DNA from: Symsagittifera roscoffensis | Taxonomy: Eukaryota; Xenacoelomorpha; Acoela; Convolutidae | NCBI RefSeq assembly: GCF_963678635.1 | Contig: NC_087067.1 | Coordinates: 28,219,547 to 28,283,546, forward strand | DNA: 64,000 nucleotides | Direction of reading: 5' to 3' | In this document: positions 25,001-34,089 of the stretch, in pieces | How the letters are laid out: each line of letters starts with the position of its first letter | Numbering within the stretch: position 1 is the first letter of the stretch | Notes under the pieces: model-generated | What the model was told of the DNA's origin: nothing | What the model saw: only the letters and a program-made list of their open reading frames with translations | Database searches by the model: none | Made by a program: the position numbers and the translations under genes

Positions 25001-28000
25001 TTGGGCGTAGTTGCATATGCACGGGAGTTTTCCTCCAAAACTTGTTCTTTCGATTGATGTCAAAATCTCGGTCGAAAAATTTAAATGAATCTTCTGAGTG
25101 CTATAACTTTCAGAGAAAAAAATTTGTGCATAGCCGCTTATGCAGGGGCGCTTCCCCCAACCCCCCATGCTTTCGATTGAGCCCATAACCTCAGATTTGG
25201 GGGGGGGGGTAGTTAAAGAGTAAATAACTCCAAAAATGTGGGTGGAAAAATACTACCACACAATTTTTCGAGGGCTGTAGGAAGTGAGATACGGTAGAAA
25301 TAGACTAAGGGATTATGCAAGCAGGCAGGGTAGTCGGCCGTCTTTTTCGACATTCGTTTCCGTAGTTTCAAAATTAATCCAAAAAATAAAAGGAGCAAAT
25401 GCCATACCACACTTTTCTGAAAACCACAATTTAACTTTTAGAGACAAAAATTTGGGTATAGCCGCTGATGCAGGGAAGCATCATACAACTCTCGCTTTTG
25501 ACTAAAAGAAATACTCAGATTTAGGTGGTTAGTTATCGAGAAAAAATGGGTCCAAAATTCCGAACACAATTTTTCGAAGGCTACAGAAAGTGGGAATTTT
25601 AAGCTGGAAAGATTATGGAATTATGCAAGCGACAGGAGAAGGGACGTTTACTGAAACCAGTCGTTAAAATAGTTTTTTGTTTTAAATGAAATTTTTGAGA
25701 GAAACGAAAAAGTTTTTCAAATCGGTTCAAAAAAAGTTGAAAAGAAGCAAATTCCACACAATTTCATCATACTTTTTATCAAAAGGAACTGTGCGAATCA
25801 AAAACTAAAAACACCAGGCTTTGGAAGGAAACTTCTCAAAAACCGAAGATTATATAAGCTTCATTTGAAAAGAAAAGATAAATCAGAGGCCAGAAATTTA
25901 ATCGAAACCCTAAAATCCGAAAAAAAATGTGAAATATTATAGACCACCTCAAATTAACGAAGTAGTTTTATTTGAACTTTCAAGAAATTTATCATATCAG
26001 CAGATATGAAGCAGAAACAGACGTGTAAGAAAATCGTTTACAGAAAAAAATCTAGTTCCCGATTACGTTTTACTTGCTCAAGAAAGTGAAACAAGGATAA
26101 CCGGTTGCTGGTTAAGTAGCACAGAATGTTCTGACTGCATTCTTTAATAAAACAAAACAATTCTTGCATTGCTTTTTAAAAATTTGTTTAGTTTTTTGGG
26201 CATGGTGTGATGAAAGGATCTGAAAACCTTAAATTTAAGCATTTTCGACAGCGACGAGTCAAAAAATGGAGAAAAACAAAAACAAACTAAGAAATCAAAA
26301 AATATTCGTATTTTTTCCATTTTTTTATGTTGCAGAAATGGCGCTAAAAACTTTAAACAAAAACTAAATTTGCTGTAGCAGTACTAAAAATTCAAGGCTC
26401 ATCTTTCAATAATAAGATTGCTTACTTGCTCGAAATAGGACAAAAAACAGAAAAAATCAAAACCGGTTTTTCTCGACACAGACTACTTTTCAAAAAAAAA
26501 TAATGGCGTTCGACTCAAGACTGAAAAAGCTTTGATTTGATATATCAATCGACCCATTCCAATGATTATTTGTGGTAGCTGAGTTTGCGTAGAAAACAAT
26601 CTACAACACTTAGATTCCTCTTAGTCTTGTACTAATTTTGAATAATAAGCCCGAATAAAATAAGCTTTTCATTCAACGCCAATTTCATATCTACTTATAC
26701 CCTATTCGTTAGTTACCGACCTCTACCTCTTAGTCTAGTATTATTTTGAATAATAAGCCCGAATAAAATATGCTTTTCATTCAACGCCGAAATCATTCAT
26801 ACCTGATTTTGCGTAGAAAACAAAAATCTACTCCACACTCAATACAACGTTCCTCCCCATTTTCAATAGTCGGAACAACAAGTATAACCGTTTGCTATGC
26901 AAAAAAAAATTTTAAAAGAAAAAAGAAGAAAAAACTAAAATACACCTTTCAGTGGTCGGAATAAGAAGTCTATATCCCAATTTGCTAAAATATCCGAAGC
27001 ATTGAAGCTGAAATAATTGCACCTTTAGAAATTTTACAAAGAGACGCAGAGCATCGCGCTATATGCAATAAAACCCATAGATAACAAGAAAAACTAACCG
27101 ACAAAAAATTAGCGATGAAAGTCGTGGAAAAAAAGTCTAAAAAACTGATCCAAAATTTTTTCTTAATTTGTCTTGATGTCGTTTTGAAAAAAAAAAATCT
27201 TATCAAAAAATATGCCAAATTAAGGAAATTGAATGTAAAGAAGCACCGAAAAAAAAACTTTTAAAGCAGTAACAGAGCCGACATTTTTTGCGCAAAAAAA
27301 AATATAAAAAAACTACAAAAATCATAAAGTTCTCAAGTCCCCCCTCAAAACACTCATGAAAATTATTTGATCCTCAGACCTCTCAAAAAAGCCCTCTACG
27401 CCGATATATTTTAAGCCCAAACCTATTAAAGCCGATTAGGCAGAAAAAAAACGAACATTAAATCTGATATATTGTAATTAAAAAACCAACTTTAAAAAAA
27501 ATTAAATAAAACGGGCATTTAAAATGCAAACATGATCAAAAATTGTCATTTATCCATCTTTATGTTCGTTGAAGAAAGAAGAAATTACCACAATTTCAGT
27601 TATCCTGTGATCAAAAATTTTGAAATCATGAAAACTCATTTGCAAGAGCGATGCAATAATTTGTGGATCAGAAGGACCACGGATTTTCCTCTGAAAATAT
27701 TGCTATCAGATTAAATGATAATATCATATAGTTTAGGACATAATTCATTGATTTCTTGTAACAATTGATGGATGACAATTCAAAAAATCCTAATTCGAAG
27801 AAAATAATAAAACTAGGCAAAATTTCTTGAACCCAAAGACTCACATCATTTCACGAATCAATCAAATTGACTTTCCCTTATAATAAGCGTTGCTTAAAGC
27901 AGAAGAAAGTCCATGCTGTGAAAACTTAGCCGACAAAAATACGCAGACAAGCAATAGCCCGACAACTGAAATTTTCCGAGCAGGTTTCTATTTTCGTTAA

Positions 28001-29791
28001 AAGCATCATGGCCTGATTCGAGCTCCAGAACTGACTCCTCCGCATGAGCAATTATTTGATATGATAAAGTAAAAGTAAATCGATGAATTCTGAGAACAAA
28101 GTTTTTAAAGTGAAAACATTCTAGGGCCCGTTTGCATTACCGTTGCTAATCGCAAGGGTAGAAAATACACAATTTAGAGGATTCGCAATACCTCCAGATT
28201 ATGAAACATTCTCGTTCCTGATTGAGAACAAAAACAGTTAGCAACGAATGTGATATATTAAAGCCGATAAATCTCTTACTACAACATCGTTTTCAAACGA
28301 AGTTAAAATAGAAAACTTTAAAAAAGCGACTTCAGTTGGAAAAAACTCATATTAAAACACGAGCATTTGTGTTATCAAAAAATTTTGACTTTGGTGCAGC
28401 GTCTGATCATAATGCTCTACGCCAGCTTCGGCTCAATTAAAAAACATCGGCAGGCGACTCCACATGCTTCTTATTAGATTCGAAGCTACAAGGCTGATTC
28501 AAAGTATCCGGACAAAACAAAGAGAAACGGAGAACTGAAGCGCGTTTTTCTCAAATATGAGATAACACAAAAAAAATGACGAAAGCGCTCAAAAGTTTAC
28601 CAGAAATAATATTATGAAATTCAATTTCGAAAACTCCGGCCCAAAGTTTGACTCAAAAAATCGTTCATTTTCGACTGCTTAACGTCGTCAAAAATTGAGA
28701 TAAAACTACCGTAAATGTTTAGCAATTGTATCAAAAAGAGCAGGTCTTTTTGATGCCGCAGGCAAATTTTTTAAAAACAGGCCAAAAAGGCGTTTTTAGG
28801 CACTTTTTGGAAAATTTTGACCAAAAAATTGCGTTATTTCGGCGCGCGCTCCCCTCTCAAAAATCTTTTCAGGTCCGTCTGCCAAAAATGGATATCTCAA
28901 AATAGTACAAAGGGGGGATCTTTTGGGTCGGCAGGGGGTCCGCCTCCCCTTCAAGTCATCCCCTGAAAAAGAGCCTCTCATAAAGCCCCGCCGGAATTTA
29001 AAAAAGTACTATATCTTTAACTTTGCCCAAACGGATATATTTTGTTGGAGAACAAAAAAAATTATTTTCATGTTATAATTTTTGGGACTGAAAATACATT
29101 GCACCATATTAATTCTGGTAATATTATTAGCAACGTAGCAACGTTTTTTCATATCTTTTGACTTATGTCAACCCCATTTGCAAAAACTGGTTCAAAAATT
29201 CCAACTTAGTTCTTTTAGTCAGGATAATTTAGATCAGCTGTAATTCTTCGAAAAGAAATACGAAATAATTCAGCTGATAAAATGAGCAATCTAGGGCCAT
29301 TGAATTTCTTTCAGATACGATATTAATGGTTTTTCTTTCATACGGCCCAAAAACTGATATTTTACAAAATTTGATGAAATTTTCCCACATTTGTTGAAAT
29401 TAATATGAGCGAAAAACAATCTAGGTTTTCAATAAAAACAGTAGCTGAATCAGCAGCTTGATAAGTTTCAGTCGTATAGCAGAAAAGACTCCAACTTAGC
29501 ATTCACTATACAAACCTGGTAAGCCACATTAACATCAATCGCCGAGGCTGTGCAGAAGTATCGGCTGTTCTCAGGGACTCCTTGCAATTGTAAGTAAGAA
29601 CAATCAGATAGTTCCGACTGAGGAGTATTAGGACCAGAGATTCCAAGGGAAAGAGGAGACCCAACTGGTTGTAGCAAACTTGGTCCTGCCTTCTGTATCA
29701 TTGAGAACGATGATAATGAAGTTGAGGCTTTCCTGAGAGGTGGCGGCGCCGGTGTTTTGAACACCCCTTCGTCATCCAGAGGTGTTGCCAT
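12289..29791 (-). CDS. SNAPC4: snRNA-activating protein complex subunit 4 (SNAP190), 8 exons
   Basis: Exons 29791-29516, 23625-23347, 22579-22187, 21286-21062, 17000-16866, 16308-14074, 13706-13442 and 13010-12289 join in phase to about 1509 residues, close to the usual size of animal SNAP190. The N-terminal region (NVAYQ|EHLKE ... ENRYRQQEIIEKL) resembles the SNAP190 region before its Myb repeats. Exons 3-6 form a run of Myb-type repeats, apparently one half plus four: EHWSPDESRKM, RGWTPTEIKLL, GRWSPDEDILLL and ESWTKAADETL, with helix-3 segments such as RTDQQCRERYMFQL. SNAP190 is the Myb DNA-binding subunit of SNAPc, which binds the proximal sequence element of snRNA genes in the nucleus. 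The long C-terminal half is acidic, serine-rich and unrecognised. Introns are 5890, 767, 900, 4061, 557, 367 and 431 bp. A U1 gene lies just upstream. Confidence 0.92.
13340..13415 (-). repeat. tRNA-like remnant in SNAPC4 intron 7
   Basis: Minus-strand box B AGGGTTCGAAACCC with flanking pairing, but box A is not convincing. Interpreted as a decayed tRNA-derived SINE. Confidence 0.35.
13442..13706 (-). CDS. SNAPC4: SNAPC4 exon 7
   Basis: 265 bp, acceptor atgtttag|GTT, donor AAAA|GTATGT, ending in phase 1. It encodes a helical segment (IWQKALLEDNDELIKLHEKL). No domain recognised. Membership rests on splice phase and strand. Confidence 0.75.
14074..16308 (-). CDS. SNAPC4: SNAPC4 exon 6 (last Myb repeats and central region)
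   Basis: A 745-codon open exon, acceptor cttttag|GCG, donor AAT|GTAAGT, phase 0. It begins AVEKFGIGMWIQISREVP, the rest of a Myb repeat, followed by another repeat (ESWTKAADETLIDLMLKHG). The rest is charged, with basic and SPSKK-type segments, and matches no domain I recognise. Confidence 0.93.
16866..17000 (-). CDS. SNAPC4: SNAPC4 exon 5 (Myb)
   Basis: 45 residues, acceptor ttttttctag|ATA, donor AAA|GTTAGT, phase 0. It encodes the second half of one Myb repeat (SWSKIADFFDGRSPHECSER) and the start of the next (RWSPDEDILLLK). Confidence 0.9.
18088..20284 (-). mobile_element. Non-autonomous Helitron-like element 1 (SNAPC4 intron 4)
   Basis: Read on the minus strand, the 2197-bp element starts A|TCTCGCCATGTTTAAGC. 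It ends with a GCACC-GAA-GGTGC hairpin, eight bases, then CTAG|T. These are the marks of a Helitron: 5' TC, a 3' hairpin near CTRR, and insertion between A and T. A second copy at 30784-32990 has the same ends and nearly the same length, 2207 bp. The interior is a degenerate tandem array of about 168-bp units with no Rep/helicase frame, so movement would need a transposase in trans. It lies within a host intron. Confidence 0.75.
18180..20150. repeat. About 168-bp tandem repeat array inside Helitron-like element 1
   Basis: The phrase CACCCAACTACAGGGT and variants recurs at about 18193, 18308, 18648, 18822, 18990, 19149, 19317, 19486, 19653, 19818 and 19986. From 18822 on the spacing is 159-169 bp. 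Each unit also has ATCTCGAAAACTA and CAGTCATATTTGGAGGCAAGA. Between about 19000 and 19700 two unit types alternate (ACTACAGGGTTGGG versus ACTACAAGATTGAG), giving a roughly 336-bp dimer. Confidence 0.9.
20345..20717. mobile_element. MITE, AAGAGTCAATGAACG family, copy 7 (left end missing)
   Basis: The interior starts at TTTATGGCC...GCGCTTTAAT and runs to CGTTCAACGACTCTTA. The left terminal repeat is absent. Confidence 0.6.
20719..21032. mobile_element. MITE, AAGAGTCAATGAACG family, copy 8 (left end missing)
   Basis: Directly follows copy 7 and begins at the same internal TATGGCCTTAAAG point, ending TGTTCATCGACTCTTA. The shared left break suggests a tandem duplication of one truncated copy. It ends 30 bp from the donor of SNAPC4 exon 4. 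Confidence 0.65.
21062..21286 (-). CDS. SNAPC4: SNAPC4 exon 4 (Myb)
   Basis: 75 residues, acceptor tatag|GAG, donor AAG|GTAAAT, phase 0. Myb pieces DWKQVSILHGN, CFQSYMSRL and RGWTPTEIKLLKRVV are visible. A MITE copy ends only about 30 bp beyond the donor. Confidence 0.9.
21455..21625. mobile_element. MITE fragment, same family, copy 9
   Basis: Internal part only: AGAAGTCGATCGCGTTTTTC and GGCTTCCTTTTAACAAAAG. Both ends are missing. In SNAPC4 intron 3. Confidence 0.55.
21640..22140. repeat. SINE-like repeat in SNAPC4 intron 3
   Basis: Contains a tRNA-like AGAGCGGAATAGCTCG segment on the minus strand (about 22060-22095) and a duplicated GTCCGGAT motif near 21980-22005. A segment with GCACCATATTAATTCTG is shared with about 29100-29190. 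A related box-A-like TAGCTCAATGG lies at about 23255 on the minus strand. Function unknown. Confidence 0.35.
22187..22579 (-). CDS. SNAPC4: SNAPC4 exon 3 (start of Myb region)
   Basis: 131 residues, acceptor ctttttcag|GAC, donor CAG|GTATTT, phase 0. It carries the half repeat (IDWVYISLHLFNN ... CKLQWQNFL) and the first helix of the next Myb repeat (EHWSPDESRKMLQTVAKHQ). Confidence 0.9.
23347..23625 (-). CDS. SNAPC4: SNAPC4 exon 2
   Basis: 93 residues, acceptor ctgctcag|GAG, donor TCG|GTAAGT, phase 0 at both ends. A charged helical segment (NLIENRYRQQEIIEKLLKL) is followed by a proline-rich stretch. Confidence 0.88.
24330..25640. repeat. Degenerate tandem repeats, about 155-175 bp, family B (SNAPC4 intron 1)
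   Basis: The phrases CTCAGATTTGGGAGGGTAGTTTT, CGATTGA and GAGGGCCATAACTTGTTTTC with GGGCGTAGCCGCTGATGCAGG recur in variant form at roughly 160-bp spacing, about eight times. They differ in sequence from the 168-bp Helitron units. A G12 run sits at about 25199-25210. The same repeat recurs at 34090-34850. Confidence 0.7.
25640..29515. other. Rest of SNAPC4 intron 1, non-coding
   Basis: No gene recognised. A roughly 135-bp direct repeat lies at about 26620-26830, with TTTTGAATAATAAGCCCGAA in both units. Scattered tRNA-like and SINE debris lies near 28010 and 28380. A short GC-rich patch is at 28830-28990. Frames in it are short and unlike any family. Confidence 0.5.
29516..29791 (-). CDS. SNAPC4: SNAPC4 exon 1
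   Basis: Encodes 92 residues from MATPLDDEGVFKTP. Donor CAG|GTTTGT at 29516, phase 0. A strong polypyrimidine acceptor (gttttttcag) ends at 29798, six bases before the ATG. This suggests either a spliced upstream 5' UTR exon or a trans-splice acceptor. The join to exon 2 recreates a VYQ-like segment known from SNAP190 N-termini. Confidence 0.8.
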
Positions 29792-29797
29792 GATTAA

Positions 29798-29812
29798 CTG
29801 AAAAAACGAATT
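29798..29812 (-). promoter_or_regulatory. Putative splice (or trans-splice) acceptor in the SNAPC4 5' UTR
   Basis: The minus strand reads a T-rich tract followed by cag, then six bases and the ATG. It fits the pattern of the verified acceptors of this gene. No coding sequence lies upstream, so it would serve a 5' UTR intron or a spliced leader. Confidence 0.5.
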
Positions 29813-29922
29813 AGTTATTTGATTTAAAAACGGCTGATATTCAGCAGAAAACTTAGCTAATTAGCAATTGAGTCAAAATTCACTAAAAATTTCAGAGCGA
29901 AATAGGATAGTTCAAAATTTTT

Positions 29923-30082
29923 AGGGATAGCGCGAACGCAGTCCCCACACTAATAAATTGTCCTCCCGAGTTTCTCACTTTGAAGAAATCGCAGGGGTCA
30001 ACCTCAGCGCAGTGCAATGCAGAGGCCTCGCCCTGGGGCACCTCTCTGCTTGATCAGAGGACGCCCGAAGGCAGGTAAGTAT
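29923..30082 (-). ncRNA. U1: U1 spliceosomal snRNA
   Basis: About 160 nt on the minus strand, against 164 in human. It starts ATACTTACCTG, the region that pairs with 5' splice sites. It then shows CCCAGGGCGAGG, the stem-loop II loop ATTGCACTGC (U1A site is usually AUUGCACUCC), TGACCCCTGCGATTT, GAGAAACTCG, an Sm-like site AATTTATTAG, and the stem-loop IV core GGGGACTGCGTTCGCGC. U1 defines 5' splice sites in the spliceosome. Stem-loop I has the usual length, but its loop ATCAAG departs from the common U1-70K binding loop. The Sm site also departs from AAUUUNUGG. It may therefore be an active variant or a young pseudogene. The 3' end is taken at CCCT. I did not recognise a PSE in the 100 bp upstream. 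Confidence 0.95.
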
Positions 30083-30783
30083 GTTTTTACTTATACCGTT
30101 TCAACCCACTCAGAATTCACTCACATTGTGGCCACAGAGTTTCAACGAAATCTTTTTTCCACCAGAAACGGTAATTTTTAAAAACCTCGCAATAAAATAT
30201 GCCCAAAAAATTGAAGAATATCACAAATGAATGGCCAATAGATTATGCACAAAAAGCAAGACAATAGTATTATTAGTGAAAATTTACTAAAATACAGGCC
30301 AACTTACATTATACTGAAAGCAGTTTGAATTCTTTTAATTTCTGATGTCCAACTTACCATATCTTTGCATTTGATATTCAAGTATAAACATACAATAGTT
30401 GCTACAATTTCGTTGCAAAACAAGCTTTGTTTGACTGCTTTGTGACTGACCAAATACAGCAAGAGAGGGCTTCAATAATTGCATGCAAAGTAATACAAAT
30501 TCCATACAATTTAAGCCTTGAAACCACAGCGATGGTGGCAAGTAACAGAAACAGAGGCGACAACAAAAAGCTCTTTATGCTAATACATTTTTTCAAATGA
30601 GCTCAACGTTAGGTAAAATTTATCCTTTCTCTTTGTCAAATCAGCAATTAATGGTAGCACCTGAACCGAAAAGAGCACAAAAATCTCTCACTGGCCACAA
30701 AAAAAATAAATCTAACGTTGGCGGTTTGAAAGTTTAACTGAAGAAACGCAAGCCGGTAGAAAAATTCTGCAATTCAAAAGAAA
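30083..30783. other. Upstream flank of the U1 gene
   Basis: Should contain the U1 promoter on the minus strand (immediately right of 30082). No PSE or TATA element could be assigned by eye. No coding sequence seen. Confidence 0.4.
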
Positions 30784-32990
30784 CTAGCGTGTAACGCATC
30801 TCCGGTGCTTCGAATTTTTGAGAACTCATAAAAAACCGCATATATTGAAAAAAGACCTGCAACCTTTGAGTGTACTCTGACAGCACCCAATAACAGGGTT
30901 CGTAATTTTAAAATTTGCTAAGTTTTTTTTCTATGAGTTTTTTAATTCAAATTTTGAAAAACCATTAAATTTTGTGAACTTTTTTTATATCTACGTGTTT
31001 TGAAAAATTTTAAAATGACATTAGAAATGTCACATCTTTGAAACTAAAAGAAGTTGAGCAGCCGCATTTGGACGCAAAACTTGCAACTCCTGAGAATACT
31101 CTCACAGTACCCAACTACAGGGTTAGGAATTTCAAAATTTGAGAACAAAAAATTGAAAAGCCATAAAAACATCACATAAAAGAACAAAAGACTTAAGCAG
31201 TCGTATATGGAGGCGAGATTCGCAATCTCCTCGATTATTCTGACAGCCCCCAACTAAAAAATCGCAAAAAATGTCATTCTCAAAAACTACAACGAATTGA
31301 GCAGTCATATTTGGAGGCAAGATTTGCAATCTCTGAAAATACTCTGACAGTCCCCCATTAAAAGGAACGGGTCTTCAAACTTCAATTAAAAATCAAAAAA
31401 ACTTAAGGTTGCTGGATTTGAGCAGTCATATTTGCATGTAAAATTCGAAGCCCCGGAGATTATTCTGGGAGCCCTCCATTACAAGGAAGGGAATTTCAAC
31501 AAAAAAAATTAAATTTAAGTTTCCTGAAATTTTTTTGAAAAATCACAAAAAACGTCATATCTCAAAAATTAAACAAATAAAGTCAAATTTTAAGGCTAGA
31601 TTCACAACCCCCCTAGAGTTCTCTGATAGCTTCCAAATATAGGGATGGGAATTTCAAAATTTCAAAAAGCATTGAATTTAAGTTGACCGTTTTTTGAAAA
31701 ATCACAAAAAAAACCGTCATATCTCAAAAACTAAGACCATTTTAGCATTCTCATTTCGACGCTAGATTTTGATCTTGAAACTCCTGAGAGTACCCTCACA
31801 GTACCTAACTATAAGAGTAGGAATTTCAAATCTTTGAAATTCTAAAATTTCTGAAAAATTAAAAAGAAATCATAAAACACGTCGTATCTCGAAAATTACA
31901 AGAATTTGAGCAATCATATTTGGAGGCAAGATTCGCAATCCACTCGAGTATTCTGACAGCCCCCAACTAAAAAATCGCAAAAAATGTCATTCTCAAAAAC
32001 TACAACGAATTGAGCAGTCATATTTGGAGGCAAGATTTGCAATCTCTGAAAATACTCTGACAGTCCCCCATTAAAAGGAACGGGTCTTCAAACTTCAATT
32101 AAAAAATAAAAAAACTTAAGTTTGCTGGATTTGAGCGGTCATATTTGCATGTAAAATTCGAAGCCCCGGAGATTATTCTGGGAGCCCTCCATTACAAGGA
32201 AGGGAATTTCAAAAATCAAAATAAAATTTAAATTTAAGTTTCCTGAAATTTTTTTGAAAAATCACAAAAAACGTCATATCTCGAAAATTAAACAAATAAA
32301 GTCAAATTTTAAGGCTAGATTCACAACCCCCCTAGAGTTCTCTGATAGCTTCCAAATATAGGGATGGGAATTTCAAAATTTCAAAAAGCATTGAATTTAA
32401 GTTGACAGTTTTTTGAAAAATCACAAAAAAACGTCATATCTCAAAAACTAAGAGCATTTTAGCATTCTCATTTGGACGCTAGATTTTGATCTTGAAACTC
32501 CTGAGAGTACCCTCACAGTACCTAACTATAAGAGTAGGAAATTCAAATCTTTGAGTTTTTGAAATTCTAAGTTTTCTGAAAAATTAAAAAAAGAAATCAT
32601 AAAACACGTCGTATCTCAAAAATTACAAGAATTTGAGCAATCATATTTGGAGGCAAGATTCGCAATCCTTGAGAGTACTCTGACAGCACCCAAATATAGG
32701 GTTGGGAGTTTAAAATTTTGTAAATTGAACTTTCCGAAAACTTTTTTAAAAAAAAATCGTCGTATCTCGTACACTAAAAGGATTTGGTCATTCGCAACCC
32801 CTGGGGGAACTCTGACAGCAGCACACTATTGTGTTACTAACTTTTACTTTCAAATTGTTAAAACAAACACTAGATTCAAACTTGAAAATCAAAAAAATTC
32901 TTAGGCATTGCAATATACGATATAGCTCAACCACGCATAGATACGTTATGACCTTAACTGTTGCAAAAAAAACGCTTAAGCATGGCAAGA
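30784..32990 (-). mobile_element. Non-autonomous Helitron-like element 2
   Basis: Minus-strand 5' end A|TCTTGCCATGCTTAAGC at 32990. The 3' end at 30784 has an imperfect GCACC/GATGC hairpin, eight bases, then CTAG|T. Length 2207 bp, end structure and internal tandem repeats all match element 1. Its array differs. It holds a roughly 700-bp block repeated almost exactly (about 31230-31900 and 31940-32650), showing a recent internal duplication. No coding sequence. Confidence 0.75.
30860..32830. repeat. About 168-bp tandem repeat array inside Helitron-like element 2
   Basis: Same unit as in element 1 (ATCTCAAAAACTA, CAGTCATATTTGGAGGCAAGA, CTCTGACAG), but more diverged. A larger block of about 700 bp is duplicated in tandem. 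Confidence 0.8.
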
Positions 32991-34089
32991 TACATGTCAC
33001 ACGCACTCGACCATAGACAGATTAAGAATTTTGGATGTTCATTATCGATCAGTTCAAGGTCAAATATAAATTTTCTCGCCTCCCTCGGCGCCAGTATACT
33101 ATTTTTGAGGAGCGCACGCCAAAAAAAACGCAATTATTAGGCCAACACTTTTCAAACATAGCCAACAGAGCTCAGAGTGTAAACAAGTGTAAAAGAGCTC
33201 AAACACACCGAAAAAAAGACAGATTGGAAAAAAATTTGAACAATTTTCAACTTTCGAAACTATCGAAGAAAAAATTATACGGGGAGGCGATGCGGAGCTT
33301 CTCACCACGACACAAAACAAGAAAACCACAAAGTCAAAACAAAAAAATCGAAAATTTCAAAAAACATGCCCAGATAATGAAATATGAAACTAGCATCGGA
33401 AAAAAACTTACCAAGCAAAGTCAAACCCTTTCACCCGAAAAAACTCGAAACTATTTTCTAAAATTCCCGACCCCTCAAAACTCCCCGATCCTTCAACACA
33501 CACACGCAGACACAAAATTTCTCATCAAACGAAGCAAAATGAGGCCACTAAACCAACAGGTAACTCAACTTTCCAATAGGGCGGATATTTCAAGTGCTAG
33601 CATGCTCAAAATGTGTCTCGCGCAGTATTTCCAACAGAGTGGACCACCAGGAGACAACACGTGAGTCTTGTGAACGAAGTTCTTTACGGGGAAAAGGTCT
33701 AGTACCCCGTTGCAACAATTTTGTAATCGCAAGAGTAACACAGAAGAGAATTGGAGCTTCACACCACTTGCGGTACAACACAAGCATACAACAAAAAAAA
33801 GAAAAAAGCTGAAACAAAAAACTAGGTGAACCAAAATTTTCATATGTCCCGACAAAACAACAAGGGGCCCAGTTAAACTTGGTTTTTGTGCTTGAAACTT
33901 TTTAAATTCGCTACACTGATTGCAGGACGAAAAACCTGGGTTCACAAATTTGCACAGAACCTTTGTTTCTCTACTTAAATGAGAAGAGTGAACAATTTTG
34001 AGATAATTGAATTTTCCGAGGACATAACATCTCTTACAAAAAATACAGGTCAACAATTCTGCAGTAAAAATTCACCCAATCGATTGAAT
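32991..34089. other. Non-coding repeat debris
   Basis: Holds a diverged AGTACCCCGTTGCAAC motif (33700), a degenerate GAGGCGA-type piece (33285) and a CTTCACACCACTTGCGG piece (33755). A 209-codon plus-strand frame (33035-33664) is Lys/Asn/Thr-rich and matches nothing known. I treat it as chance. Confidence 0.45.

Noticed and set aside
33035-33664. 209-codon plus-strand open frame
   Set aside because: Lys/Asn/Thr/Gln-rich with no family resemblance, within repeat debris, and its DNA contains pieces of dispersed repeats. Probably chance in AC-rich, stop-poor sequence.
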